Below are positions 26,060-34,869 of a stretch of 64,000 bases of DNA, piece after piece (positions within the stretch are counted from its first letter, which is position 1; each line of letters begins with the position of its first letter). The DNA comes from Desulfatitalea alkaliphila. GTDB lineage: Bacteria; Desulfobacterota; Desulfobacteria; Desulfobacterales; Desulfosarcinaceae. The translations under genes were made by a program, and so were the position numbers. The DNA is taken from the NCBI RefSeq assembly GCF_022968795.1, contig NZ_JALJRB010000001.1:310001-374000 (forward strand), in the 5' to 3' direction. The notes under the pieces are model-generated. The model saw only the letters and a program-made list of their open reading frames with translations. It did no database searches and was not told the origin of the DNA.

Positions 26060-27025
26060 CTAATTCTTCTCCAGTTTCTGTCGGATGCGGGCGATGCCGC
26101 CCATCAAGCCCATGGGAAAATAGATCGTCACGATGATCAACAGAAAACCGTAAATCATCATCTGGTAGTCTTGGAGAAACTGAATCCACTCCGCCAGCAC
26201 GGGGATGGTGAAAGCGCCGATGACCGGCCCGGCCAAGGTGGCCACGCCCCCCAGAAGTACAAAGAGCAAAAAGTCGAAGGTGATTTTGAGCGATGCCACG
26301 CTCGGGGTGATACTGCCGATCAGGCTGGCGTACAAACCGCCGGCCAGGGCGACGAAGAAGTCGGCAATGGCGAAAGCGGTCATTTTGGTGCGGAAACTGT
26401 TGATCCCCAACGATTCGGCCAACACCTCGTTGCTGCGGATGGACATGAAAGCCAGCCCCTTGAGCGACTTGACCAATCGGTGCATGGTCAACAAGGTCAA
26501 CAGCAGCATGGACAGCACCAGGTAGTACTGCGCCGACAACGTGCTGAAGCCGATGGCGCCCAGGAAGGGAACGGGGATCACATCGGGCGGCGGGATGCCC
26601 ATGATACCGTTGTGGCCGCCGGTCACCGCGAGCCAATTACCGGCCACCAGGTGAATGATCTCGCCCAGACAGAGGGTGACGATGGCAAAGTAGGCGCCGC
26701 GGGTGCGCAAAGCCAGCGCCCCCACCAGCAAGCCCACCACGGCGGCCAGCAACGCGGCCAGGGGCAGCGCCACCCAGAACGACCACTGCAGGCTGGTCGT
26801 CATGACGGCCACGCCGTAGGCCCCGATGGCGAAAAAACCGCCATGGGCCAAGGAGGCCTGCCCCGTGCAGCCCAGAATCAGATTGAGGGCCAGGGCGCCG
26901 ATGGCAAACAGGCAACTCATGTTGAGCACCTGCATGAAATAACGGTTTTCGACATACAAAGGGAGGATCAAAGCCGACACCAGTATCGCTGCGTACCACC
27001 CGTTGCGCTTGAACCACTGCATCAT
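26060..27025 (-). CDS. livM: Liv-type ABC transporter permease LivM
   Basis: A 321-aa inner-membrane permease with 8-10 helices. LivM landmarks include FAIGALALNLILGCTGQASLAHGGFFAIGAYG and the coupling segment around RSNEVLAESLGINSFRTKMTAFAIA, which contacts the ATPases. Its start overlaps the end of livH by 4 nt (ATGA). It forms the transport path with LivH. Confidence 0.92.
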   Translation of the reverse strand: MMQWFKRNGWYAAILVSALILPLYVENRYFMQVLNMSCLFAIGALALNLILGCTGQASLAHGGFFAIGAYGVAVMTTSLQWSFWVALPLAALLAAVVGLLVGALALRTRGAYFAIVTLCLGEIIHLVAGNWLAVTGGHNGIMGIPPPDVIPVPFLGAIGFSTLSAQYYLVLSMLLLTLLTMHRLVKSLKGLAFMSIRSNEVLAESLGINSFRTKMTAFAIADFFVALAGGLYASLIGSITPSVASLKITFDFLLFVLLGGVATLAGPVIGAFTIPVLAEWIQFLQDYQMMIYGFLLIIVTIYFPMGLMGGIARIRQKLEKN

Positions 27026-27897
27026 CTGTCTTGGATCTCCTTGCCGAACAGGCCCGTCGGTTTAATGGCCAGGATCAACACCAAAGCGCCGAAACCGTAT
27101 ACATCCTTGTAGGCCGCGGACAGGTAACCACCGCCCAGGGCCTCGATCAAGCCCAGCAGATAGCCTCCCAGAATGGCGCCGGGAATACTGCCCAAGCCAC
27201 CGAGGATGACAATCACAAACGCCTTCATGCCCACCATCGTCCCCATGCCGGGCGCGATCAGAAAGATGGGCGCCACCAGGCAGGCCGCCACCGCGGCCAA
27301 GGCGGTGGCGATGGCAAAGGTCATGGTGGCCACCCGATCGGCATTGATGCCCACCAGGCGCGCCCCTTCACTGTTCTGGGCCACCGCCTCGATGGTGCCG
27401 CCCCACTTGGTCTTCTTGATGAAAAGCTGCAGCAAGACAATCAGTACGATGGCCGCCGCAATGACCAACAACCGCTGCGGGGTCATCATCACGCCGTAAA
27501 CGTCCAGAAACCCGGGATAGGGGTTGGGAATGCGGTAAGCCCGGGGACCCCATAGCAAGGTCACCACATTTTCCAGAATCATCAGGGCGCCAAGGGCGGC
27601 GATGAAGGCGTTGAGATGGGGTCCGTTGCGCAACGGGCGGAAGACCAGCAACTCCAGCAACCCACCGGCCACCGCCAGCAATAACGCAGCCGCCGCCAAG
27701 GCCGGCCAGTAGGCGAAACCCGCCACGGTCATCAGAAAAAAGCAGACATAGGCACCCAGCATGTACATGTGCCCGTGGGCGAAGTTGGGGACCTGCAAAA
27801 TCCCGAAGACCAGGGTCAAGCCCAACGCTACAAGCGCATAGGTGCTGCCCAGCATGACACCGTTGAAGATCTGCTGCAGAAACAGTTCCATCGCCAC
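27022..27897 (-). CDS. livH: Liv-type ABC transporter permease LivH
   Basis: A 291-aa inner-membrane permease; motifs include NGVMLGSTYALVALGLTLVF, NFAHGHMYMLGAY, the coupling-helix segment AVAQNSEGARLVGINADRVA and VIVILGGLGSIPGAILGGYL. It is the first gene of livHMGF and is preceded by a ~65-nt leader from a sigma-54 promoter (complement 27974-27989). Confidence 0.92.
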   Translation of the reverse strand: MAMELFLQQIFNGVMLGSTYALVALGLTLVFGILQVPNFAHGHMYMLGAYVCFFLMTVAGFAYWPALAAAALLLAVAGGLLELLVFRPLRNGPHLNAFIAALGALMILENVVTLLWGPRAYRIPNPYPGFLDVYGVMMTPQRLLVIAAAIVLIVLLQLFIKKTKWGGTIEAVAQNSEGARLVGINADRVATMTFAIATALAAVAACLVAPIFLIAPGMGTMVGMKAFVIVILGGLGSIPGAILGGYLLGLIEALGGGYLSAAYKDVYGFGALVLILAIKPTGLFGKEIQDR

Positions 27898-27973
27898 TCC
27901 ATGACAATCTCTGTTGAAAACCGGCCGACAAACTCAACGCCGCGGCGCACAAACAGGAAAGGCTATACAAAGC

Positions 27974-27989
27974 AGCAAAATGTGTGCCT
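27974..27989 (-). promoter_or_regulatory. Sigma-54 promoter of livHMGF
   Basis: On the minus strand the sequence AGGCACACATTTTGCT matches the -24/-12 consensus TGGCACR-N4-TTGCW at every specified base except the first. The GG-N10-GC core is intact. The predicted start is near 27963, 66 nt before the livH ATG. Confidence 0.8.
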
Positions 27990-28098
27990 TCCGGCCACAT
28001 CGGTACGCGCGGTCGGGCAACGACAGCAGGAGGGACAGCAGGACAATAAAATGAACGCGGTTACCAACAAAACCCAAGTCTGGATTTTCCGATTGGCA

Positions 28099-28180
28099 AT
28101 CGAAATCGGGATCGGGATCGGGATCGCTATCGAAGCGCGCCGAGGCGCAAACACTCAACTGAATCGATTTCGATCCCGAT
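28099..28180. repeat. ATCGNN hexamer tandem array with inverted partner
   Basis: Six consecutive hexamers (ATCGAA, three ATCGGG, ATCGCT, ATCGAA) fill 28099-28134. Three more, in inverted orientation (ATCGGG, ATCGAA, ATCGAT on the minus strand), fill 28163-28180. The arrays could pair with each other. They lie between the presumed enhancer site and the sigma-54 promoter. Confidence 0.6.
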
Positions 28181-28273
28181 GGGGCTTTGGCCCGCTTCTC
28201 ATCTTGCCTGGGCTTTGTGCATGACCGCAAAAAAAGGAGGGTCACTACAATCGCCTGTGGCGATCGTGAGGGG

Positions 28274-28294
28274 CGTGCCTAAAAAAGAGGCACG
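28274..28294. repeat. Short hairpin with A/T-run loop
   Basis: CGTGCCT (28274-28280) pairs with AGGCACG (28288-28294) around AAAAAAG. On the minus strand it follows the activator gene and puts six T in the loop, so it might contribute to termination of the activator transcript. Confidence 0.3.
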
Positions 28295-28295
28295 A

Positions 28296-28347
28296 AGTGC
28301 GCCGTGACACATTATTGTTGCGGCTCACAAGTGTGTCACGGCACACT
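28296..28347. promoter_or_regulatory. Inverted-repeat operator (enhancer site) of the liv operon
   Basis: AGTGCGCCGTGACACA (28296-28311) and TGTGTCACGGCACACT (28332-28347) are inverted copies matching at 15 of 16 positions, 20 bp apart. The core GTGTGCCGTGACACA recurs at 21796-21810 with one change. It adjoins the stop codon of the sigma-54 activator gene and is ~330 bp above the liv -24 element, fitting an enhancer. A terminator role for the activator transcript is an alternative. Confidence 0.65.
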
Positions 28348-30223
28348 ATCCGTGTTGCAGGTCGTTTCTTTCCCGCTCCAGGTCAAAGGCTTCGATTTTG
28401 CGATAAATGGTGCGCCGGCCGATGCCCAGCATCCGAGCGGCCTTGGCCTTGTTCCAATCGGTGCGGCGCAGCACCTCCAGGATCTGGCGGGCGGCCGGGC
28501 CGGACTTTGGCACACCTTTCAGCGACCGAAGCGCCTTGCCGTCGGCATGCGCACGTATGTCCGCGGGCAAATGTTGCAGTGTGACGGCGCCGCTGTGGCA
28601 CAGCACAAAGGCATGTTCCATGGCGTGCTCCAACTCGCGCACGTTGCCCGGCCACGGGTAGGCCATGAACAATCCCAGCACTTCACCGGAGATCCCTTCG
28701 ATGCGCTTTTCGAATCGCTGATTGAACAGGCAACGGAAATGCTCCACCAGCAGCGGCAAATCCTCCAGTCGTTCGCGCAGGGGGGGCAAGGTCACCTCCA
28801 CCACCTTGAGCCGGTAATACAGATCCTGTCGAAATTCACCCCGCGCCACCTTCTCCTTGAGGTTGCGGTTGGTACTGGCGATCACCCGCACATCCACCTT
28901 GCGAGACGCGGTGTCGCCCACCCGTTCGACCTCCTTTTCCTGGAGCACGCGCAGCAGCTTGAGCTGAATCATGGGCGAAATGTCGCCGATCTCATCCAGG
29001 AGCAGGGTGCCGCCGTCGGCGGCCTGAAAACGGCCCTGCTTGTCCTTGATGGCGCCGGTGAAAGCCCCCCGCACATGGCCGAAGAGTTCACTCTCCAGAA
29101 GATTTTCGGCGAGGGCCGAACAGTTGACCGTTACAAAGGGTTTGAAAGAGCGGTTGCCGCTGTAATGCAGCGCCCGGGCCACCAACTCCTTGCCGGTGCC
29201 GCTTTCGCCGCTGACCAGCACGGTGGTGTCCACACTAGCCAGATCCTCCAGCAGGCGATAGATATCCTGCATGGTTTTGTTGCGGCCGATCAAGTTTTGA
29301 AACCGGTGACGCGTGCGCAGCTCCCGTTCGAGCCCCCTGAGCCGGGTGATGTCCCGAATCACCAGCACGGCGCCGGCAAAAACCCCCTTGGGGTCCGACA
29401 AGGGGGAAGTGGAGACACTGACCACCTGGTGCAATCGCAGGGAGTGATCGCACTCGATGACGAACTCCTTGACAGGCTTTTGCTGCGCCAATGTCTGCTG
29501 CAGCACCTCCCGGCATGCACCGCTGCAACGGGGGCGGCAACGGATGAAGGTGTCACCGACGATCTCATCGACGGCCAAACCACAAATGGTCTCGGTGGAT
29601 TTGTTGGCCGCGATCACCTGCAGGTCCGGGTTGACGGTGATGATGGCGTCCTTGACGCTGCCGAAGATGGCCTCCAGGCGTGACCGATGCTCTATCACCT
29701 TCTCCTCGGCCCGCTTGCGATCGGTGATTTCCCGGCTGACGGTACGAAAGCCGGTGATGGCTCCCGCGGCGTCGCGCATGGGTGTCACCGACTTTTCAAT
29801 GGTGCGCCGCTCGCCATCCTTGTCCGTCACATCGAAAACGGCGTTCTTCAACGGCCTGCCCGTTTTGTACATGGAACGGAAGATCTTGTAGAACCGCTTG
29901 GCCGTTTCCGCGTCCACATAGGCCTGGTAGTGGCGGCCCATCAGCTCTTCCCGCGGCAGGCGCCACATCTTCAACGCCGCGTCGTTGACGAAGGTGATGT
30001 TCCCCTCCAGGTCCATCTCGCTGAGCTGCACATCCACATCGTTGAGAATCGTCTCGTAGCGTTGCAGCGAGGCCTCCAAATCGACGATACGCTCGCGCAG
30101 GCGCGCCGTCTCTTCCCGTTCCGCGGCACAGCCGGCGGATGGGGCCGGGCCGCCGAAAGGCATACGGCCAGCGACGCCGATTGCACCGCCTCTGGCCGGT
30201 CGCCGAATGACTCTTTTTCGCAT
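28346..30223 (-). CDS. Sigma-54-dependent activator with two PAS domains
   Basis: A 625-aa enhancer-binding protein, paralogous to the one at 12698. A short coiled-coil ([20 protein letters not shown]) precedes PAS domains at about residues 55-170 and 175-300. The second PAS has a C-x3-C-x3-C cluster (Cys229, Cys233, Cys237). The AAA+ domain follows with [14 protein letters not shown] and a Fis-type helix-turn-helix ([16 protein letters not shown]) at the C-terminus. No receiver domain is present. It lies 16 nt after the histidine kinase gene on the same strand and directly upstream of the liv control region, so it probably activates livHMGF and, by the shared operator, the 21981 operon. Confidence 0.88.
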   Translation of the reverse strand: MRKRVIRRPARGGAIGVAGRMPFGGPAPSAGCAAEREETARLRERIVDLEASLQRYETILNDVDVQLSEMDLEGNITFVNDAALKMWRLPREELMGRHYQAYVDAETAKRFYKIFRSMYKTGRPLKNAVFDVTDKDGERRTIEKSVTPMRDAAGAITGFRTVSREITDRKRAEEKVIEHRSRLEAIFGSVKDAIITVNPDLQVIAANKSTETICGLAVDEIVGDTFIRCRPRCSGACREVLQQTLAQQKPVKEFVIECDHSLRLHQVVSVSTSPLSDPKGVFAGAVLVIRDITRLRGLERELRTRHRFQNLIGRNKTMQDIYRLLEDLASVDTTVLVSGESGTGKELVARALHYSGNRSFKPFVTVNCSALAENLLESELFGHVRGAFTGAIKDKQGRFQAADGGTLLLDEIGDISPMIQLKLLRVLQEKEVERVGDTASRKVDVRVIASTNRNLKEKVARGEFRQDLYYRLKVVEVTLPPLRERLEDLPLLVEHFRCLFNQRFEKRIEGISGEVLGLFMAYPWPGNVRELEHAMEHAFVLCHSGAVTLQHLPADIRAHADGKALRSLKGVPKSGPAARQILEVLRRTDWNKAKAARMLGIGRRTIYRKIEAFDLERERNDLQHG

Positions 30224-30239
30224 GCGTCCTTCTCCCGCG

Positions 30240-32144
30240 CTAAATCAAGGCAGGCAGATAGATTTCAACCCGTGTGCCGCTGCCCGGTTGCGACGACACC
30301 GCTATCCTGCCCCCGTGGTTACTGACCACTCCATATGCAGCGGCCATGCCAAGGCCGCGGCCATAAAGCTTGGTGGTATAGAACGGCTCGAAGACGCGGT
30401 CCAGGGTTTCCCCGTCCATACCCGTGCCGCTGTCCTCCACCGTCACCACCACATAGGGCCCGTCCGCCAGGCCTTCCCGTCCTTCGACCCGCGTGTTCTC
30501 CGTGGCAATGACCAGCCGGCCGCCGCTGTCCATCGCTTCCACGGCATTGGTCAACACCGCCTCGAACACCATGTTGATCTGGGTGGTGTCGCCTTGGATG
30601 TCATGGAGGGTCGGCGCCAACGCGATCTGCAACCGGATCTCCTTGTCGCCGGGCACCAGCGCCTTTTCGTTCAAAATTGTCTGGAGCAGCTGATTGGCCG
30701 AAAAAGACCGCGGCCGATACTTGCCGCCGCGGGCATAGGCCAGCAACTGATCCGTCAATCGGCCCATGCGCTCGGCCGATTCCCACACCGCCTCCCAATG
30801 CCGCTGTTCGTCCAAGGGTCGCGGCGCCTTGATCTCCAACAGCTCCAGGTTGCCCTTGATCACGGCCAAGGCATTGTTGAACCGATGGGCGATGCCGCCG
30901 GCCAGGGTGGCAATGGCCTGGATCTCCCGGCCGCGCTGCAGCTGCCGTACCATCCGCATTTTTTCCTCCTCGAGGGCCACCCGGTCCGTAATGTCGAAAA
31001 CCGAGGTGTACACCTTTTCCCAGGAAGCTTCAAAACCGGCCGGCACGGTGCTGCTGACCAGCAGGTGCAAGGACCGCCCTTTCAACGTACGGCCCGCCAC
31101 TTCGGTGTGGTGATGCCCCGCGGCAGAAAGGGCCGCCATGCGTTCCGCCAGAAACCGGCCGCCGTCGCGCGGCAGTACGGCGCCCCGGCGGGACACCATG
31201 GTGGCGGCGTCCGGCGCCTCGAACAGCCGCACCGTGGCCTGGTTCACGCCGGTAAGCACGGTCTTGGCGTAATACGGCAGGAGCATCTCGGCATGGGTCT
31301 CGAAATAGCGCTTCAGATCCGCGCGATCCGCTGACGGCAGGCGATCCAGGTGGCGCTTCAGTTCGGACCAATCCTCCTCCCACAAAGAGACCGCCGCCTC
31401 CTCGAACAACGCCCGGTAACGCATCTCACTTCGGGCCAACGCTTTTTCGGAAAGCGCGCGCCGCTCGATCTCCTGTTGCAACTCCCGGTTGGCTTGCCTT
31501 TGATGCTGTTCCGCCGCGCGGGCCTCCTCCCGGGCGGCCACCAATTTGCGCTGGACCTGCACCCGGTAGCGTTCGGCGATCAGGGCCATGGCCAATACGG
31601 TCAACAAGGCGAACACCGCGTTAGACCGCATCATATACCGGGACCAGGCATCCCACTCAGGCAACGCCACCCCCAGCAGCAAGGCCACCATGACCCAGGA
31701 AAAGAGCAGGGCCCCCAACAGACCGATGCGCTCGCCGAAAAAGAGCATCACCCCGAAAGGGTAGATGAAGATCCAGGGGAAGAAGATGTAGAAAGTGTGG
31801 CTATGGTATACACCCATGGCGAAACTGGCCGCCAAAAGGCCGAAAGCGATGCCGCCGGAGACCCGCTTCAAGCGCACCAGGTGCGCAATGGATTGCATGC
31901 GCCAACCCAAGAACAACCCGATGACGGCGTTGACCGCCAGCAGTGCGAAGATCAAGGATTGCAGCGCATTGCCCAACCGGCCATGGAAGATGCTGAAAAA
32001 GAGGAAGAGCGGCGTCGACATCAGCACGATCCAACGATTGAGCCCCCTGTGATAGGCGATCTCCGTCGCGCGCACCAGGTCAGGGGTTTGCCGGGCCTCC
32101 GGCGAACCCTTGTCCGTCCCTTCCACGGACTTGCCCTTTTTCAA
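30240..32144 (-). CDS. Membrane-bound sensor histidine kinase
   Basis: A 634-aa kinase. Residues 35-195 hold about six hydrophobic helices forming an integral membrane sensor. A coiled-coil (REEARAAEQHQRQANRELQQ) leads to a PAS-like domain at about 245-385. The dimerisation box LAGGIAHRFNNALAVI contains the phospho-acceptor His420, followed by the ATPase domain (N box VFEAVLTNAVEAMDSGG, G boxes EDSGTGMDGE and GRGLGMAAAYG). No receiver domain is fused and none is encoded nearby. It is cotranscribed with the sigma-54 activator, which lacks a phospho-acceptor domain, so the kinase either has a distant partner or controls the activator in another way. Confidence 0.87.
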   Translation of the reverse strand: MKKGKSVEGTDKGSPEARQTPDLVRATEIAYHRGLNRWIVLMSTPLFLFFSIFHGRLGNALQSLIFALLAVNAVIGLFLGWRMQSIAHLVRLKRVSGGIAFGLLAASFAMGVYHSHTFYIFFPWIFIYPFGVMLFFGERIGLLGALLFSWVMVALLLGVALPEWDAWSRYMMRSNAVFALLTVLAMALIAERYRVQVQRKLVAAREEARAAEQHQRQANRELQQEIERRALSEKALARSEMRYRALFEEAAVSLWEEDWSELKRHLDRLPSADRADLKRYFETHAEMLLPYYAKTVLTGVNQATVRLFEAPDAATMVSRRGAVLPRDGGRFLAERMAALSAAGHHHTEVAGRTLKGRSLHLLVSSTVPAGFEASWEKVYTSVFDITDRVALEEEKMRMVRQLQRGREIQAIATLAGGIAHRFNNALAVIKGNLELLEIKAPRPLDEQRHWEAVWESAERMGRLTDQLLAYARGGKYRPRSFSANQLLQTILNEKALVPGDKEIRLQIALAPTLHDIQGDTTQINMVFEAVLTNAVEAMDSGGRLVIATENTRVEGREGLADGPYVVVTVEDSGTGMDGETLDRVFEPFYTTKLYGRGLGMAAAYGVVSNHGGRIAVSSQPGSGTRVEIYLPALI

Positions 32145-32225
32145 AGCTTGACCCTTTCATCCCATTGGTTTAATAAGGCAATAATTCACGCTTTCACTGC
32201 GTGCCTTCACCAACATGGATGCCAC

Positions 32226-33557
32226 ATGAAAATCCGCCGAAACTTGCGCACATCCGCCGAACCGGCCTGTCCGGGTCGCGCCTGGCCCATCTTGTTCGCG
32301 TTACTGCTATGGCTGTCGTTCGGGCAGATGCTCAACGTGCATGCGGCTGCCTTCAACGGCGCCGGCGGATGGTCCTCGATGAACGCCCAGCGGCATATCA
32401 CGAAGGGCAGCGTTTTGTCGATGCCGGGGCCGGCCCAGGCCGCGACGCCCGCCCCGGCCGACCGGCAAGCCGCGCAAAACAACCGCCATGTCCTGTCGAC
32501 CGGCGGTCGATATGTGCAACCTCTGTTGCTTTTGGCCGCGGTGGTACTGTTCATTATCCTTGTATCGGCAGTTATCCGCCACCGCTTTAGCGCGCGGCGA
32601 CGAAAACGCGACGGGCGGGCGGCCGATGCCCGCGCCGCTGCGGCCGCCCAACAACCGGAAGCCCACCTCAAGGATCTGGGCGACGCCCTGGCCCGCCAGA
32701 CGGGCACGGCCCAGATCACCAAAACCAAGACCACCATCGGGCGGGATCCGCGCAACGATATCGTCATCAAGAAGCCGACCATCTCGGGCCTGCACGCCAC
32801 CATTGAATACCGCCACCTGGCCTTTTATCTGGAAGATCAGCGCAGCACCAACGGCACCCGGCTCAACAACCAAAAACTGCAGCCCAACATGTCGGTTCGG
32901 CTGAAAAGCGGTGACCGCATCCAGCTGGCGGGGTATGCCTTCATGTTCGTCATCCCCGCCCAAATCCCCTTCGGCGACACGGTCATGCTGGGCATGACCC
33001 CCCTGGAAGGGCCGGAACCCGGCTCCACCATCGTCTTGGATCTGGATGGCGGTGACGGCCAGCAGGGGTTGATCGGCTGCCTCCAGAACCACCTGCTCCA
33101 ACTCTACGCCCTGGGCCCAAAATACCGGGAGTTCGCCGGCAGCCACTTTTCTTTCGAAATGCAATCGGCCATTGCCGAAAAGGCCCACGACTGCCTGACC
33201 CGCACCATGGCCGACGGTCGTCAACACCACGAATCGTTGATCGCCCACCGGGCCCTCTATGTCGTCAGCAGCCTTCCGGTGACCATCGGCCGTGCACCCG
33301 AATGGTACGGCGCGCAATACGGCGGCTTCACTCGCCTGGTCATGCAGTGGCTGCGCAGCGAGCCATTCCAGAATAATCAATGCGATTTGCTCTGTGCTGT
33401 CACCTTCGGGCAGGACCCCGCCACCTGGGTTAGCCTGACCATCGTACCCACCGGCCAGAGACCCGATCCGGTGGAGATCATGTCGGTGGACTTTCTCAAT
33501 GCCTCTGAAAAAGCCACCCTGGCGCTCGATTTCGACCGCCATGGACGCGTGGTTTGA
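32226..33557 (+). CDS. Membrane-anchored FHA-domain protein
   Basis: A 443-aa protein. An N-terminal hydrophobic segment (ILFALLLWLSFGQMLNVHAAA) looks like a signal or anchor, and a second helix lies at about 95-118. An FHA domain at about 150-235 has TTIGRDPRNDIVI, the conserved SGLHATIEYR (Ser/His of the phospho-Thr pocket) and STNGTRLNNQKL. The C-terminal ~200 residues are unrecognised. FHA domains bind phosphothreonine, so a partner Ser/Thr kinase is expected elsewhere. The start at 32226 is chosen because the upstream frame is antisense to the histidine kinase. The PilZ gene follows 44 nt later, probably in the same operon. Confidence 0.78.
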   Translation: MKIRRNLRTSAEPACPGRAWPILFALLLWLSFGQMLNVHAAAFNGAGGWSSMNAQRHITKGSVLSMPGPAQAATPAPADRQAAQNNRHVLSTGGRYVQPLLLLAAVVLFIILVSAVIRHRFSARRRKRDGRAADARAAAAAQQPEAHLKDLGDALARQTGTAQITKTKTTIGRDPRNDIVIKKPTISGLHATIEYRHLAFYLEDQRSTNGTRLNNQKLQPNMSVRLKSGDRIQLAGYAFMFVIPAQIPFGDTVMLGMTPLEGPEPGSTIVLDLDGGDGQQGLIGCLQNHLLQLYALGPKYREFAGSHFSFEMQSAIAEKAHDCLTRTMADGRQHHESLIAHRALYVVSSLPVTIGRAPEWYGAQYGGFTRLVMQWLRSEPFQNNQCDLLCAVTFGQDPATWVSLTIVPTGQRPDPVEIMSVDFLNASEKATLALDFDRHGRVV

Positions 33558-33601
33558 CTTTTTCTAAAGCCGTGGGGGGCAACAACCGATAAACGCATAT
33601 T

Positions 33602-34324
33602 ATGGCGGAAACCGGAAAAGTTCAAGGTCGGAAGCTGCTGGCGCTTTTCGAATACCTGATTGAAAAGCAGGTCATCATTTCCATGCACATCGAGGGCACC
33701 GACTTCGAACGCCTCACCTGCGTCACCGGCCTCAAAGCGTCGCCCACCGGCGGGCGTCTGCTGTGCATCGATCGCCCCGCTGGATTCGTCGACCAAGCAG
33801 CCAAAGTCGGTGATGTCGTCTTGAAATTCAATTTCAACGGCCCGGACCGTCTGGAGTACATCTTCACGACCCGCGGCGTGCGTCATCAAGGCCGTGAATT
33901 GGAAACCCCCCTTCCCGAGGTGGTCGAGCGCATCCAGCGGCGCAAGGATTTCCGCATGGAAACCCCGCCGGGGGTCCGCTTGCTGGTCAAACAGGACAAG
34001 CTGCATGCCATCCTGGACTTGATCAACGTCAGCCTCGGCGGCGCCTTCACCGTTCTGCGCAAACACAACCTGAAAAACCTGCAAGGCTCCCTTTTCAAGG
34101 AAGGACAACCTATCGTCAATGCCGGCATCCTTGTCCCGGCCGGCAAGGATTACGACGAGCAGGTCATCATCATCCAAAAGGCCGAAGTACGGCGCATCGA
34201 GCATGACAAACCCAACAACCGCTATCGCTACGCCTTTCAGTTCACCGCCCTCGATAGCAGGGAGCGGCACAAGCTGACCCAAGCCATCTACCATTTTCAG
34301 CGACAGTTTCTGAAACGGCGCTGA
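33602..34324 (+). CDS. PilZ-domain c-di-GMP receptor (YcgR-like)
   Basis: A 240-aa cytoplasmic protein with a YcgR-type N-terminal domain (about 1-105) and a C-terminal PilZ domain. The PilZ domain has the two c-di-GMP-binding motifs: an RxxxR-type arginine patch in QRRKDFRMETP (near 113) and N-x-S-x-x-G in INVSLGGAF (near 141). It is predicted to bind cyclic di-GMP and modulate a surface or motility function. Its neighbour is the membrane FHA protein. Confidence 0.85.
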   Translation: MAETGKVQGRKLLALFEYLIEKQVIISMHIEGTDFERLTCVTGLKASPTGGRLLCIDRPAGFVDQAAKVGDVVLKFNFNGPDRLEYIFTTRGVRHQGRELETPLPEVVERIQRRKDFRMETPPGVRLLVKQDKLHAILDLINVSLGGAFTVLRKHNLKNLQGSLFKEGQPIVNAGILVPAGKDYDEQVIIIQKAEVRRIEHDKPNNRYRYAFQFTALDSRERHKLTQAIYHFQRQFLKRR

Positions 34325-34357
34325 GGCGGGTGTGCACCGTGGTAGAGGCGTAACGGT

Positions 34358-34606
34358 TCAAAGCCCCTGAGCGGAAAAGAGGATCACTTTCTCGCCCATC
34401 AACTGCACTGTGATCTGTTTCTTGCCCGATTGCCAGACACAACTGCGGGCGCCCAGCACGGCATCGCAATCGTCGGCCTTGCCCAGGATGGCCACCACTT
34501 CGTCATAGTTCATGCCCACCCGCAACCGGGCGTAATTCTCGTCGTTGACCTTGCTGCATCCCGTTATCGAAACAACACACATGACAATCCAGAACCAATA
34601 TCGCAT
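34358..34606 (-). CDS. Small BamE/SmpA-like (DUF3862-like) lipoprotein
   Basis: An 82-aa lipoprotein: the signal MRYWFWIVMCVVSITGC ends in a lipobox (Cys17), followed by a short domain, LRVGMNYDEVVAILGKADDC, C-W-Q-S and QLMGEKVILFSAQGL. The VGMNYDEVVAILGKP-like opening is typical of BamE/SmpA and DUF3862 proteins. GGAAGG lies about 10 nt before the ATG at 34606; the longer frame to 34777 has no support. It is convergent with the PilZ gene and probably monocistronic. Confidence 0.72.
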   Translation of the reverse strand: MRYWFWIVMCVVSITGCSKVNDENYARLRVGMNYDEVVAILGKADDCDAVLGARSCVWQSGKKQITVQLMGEKVILFSAQGL

Positions 34607-34869
34607 AGCCCATTCCCTTCCTATGGTTGTCTTTGGGTTGACCGCGGCCCTCTGCCTTGCAAGGACGGCACCTTTTCCGGTGCGGGTATCCCGGTGTGAG
34701 ACCCGCATCCGGCACCCATTGCCGCTCCTGTTGCAGGCGCCGCACCTGTAAAAAAACCAAATGCGGCGCCCCTTCAATGCCTGTTTTGTCGGGGTGAAAT
34801 CAACCCCATTCTGTGGTAGGATAGGCGGCCAAGGGCGCGCGCCCGACCGCCAACCCCTGGAGGTTTCTC

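Larger units (their letters stand above)
27898..28345. other. Control region of the liv operon, 448 bp
   Basis: No gene is supported. From the activator gene toward livH it contains a long inverted repeat (28296-28347), a 7-bp hairpin with an A-rich loop (28274-28294), ATCGNN hexamer arrays (28099-28180) and a sigma-54 promoter (27974-27989). Confidence 0.65.

Noticed and set aside
28099-28180. CRISPR-like repeat
   Set aside because: Hexamers are contiguous with no spacers, so it is a simple tandem array.
28304-29683. 459-aa plus-strand frame over the sigma-54 activator
   Set aside because: Antisense shadow; the minus-strand frame has complete AAA+ motifs.
31350-32225. Extension of the FHA-protein frame
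   Set aside because: It is antisense to the histidine kinase and lacks domain content; the signal-anchor starts at 32226.
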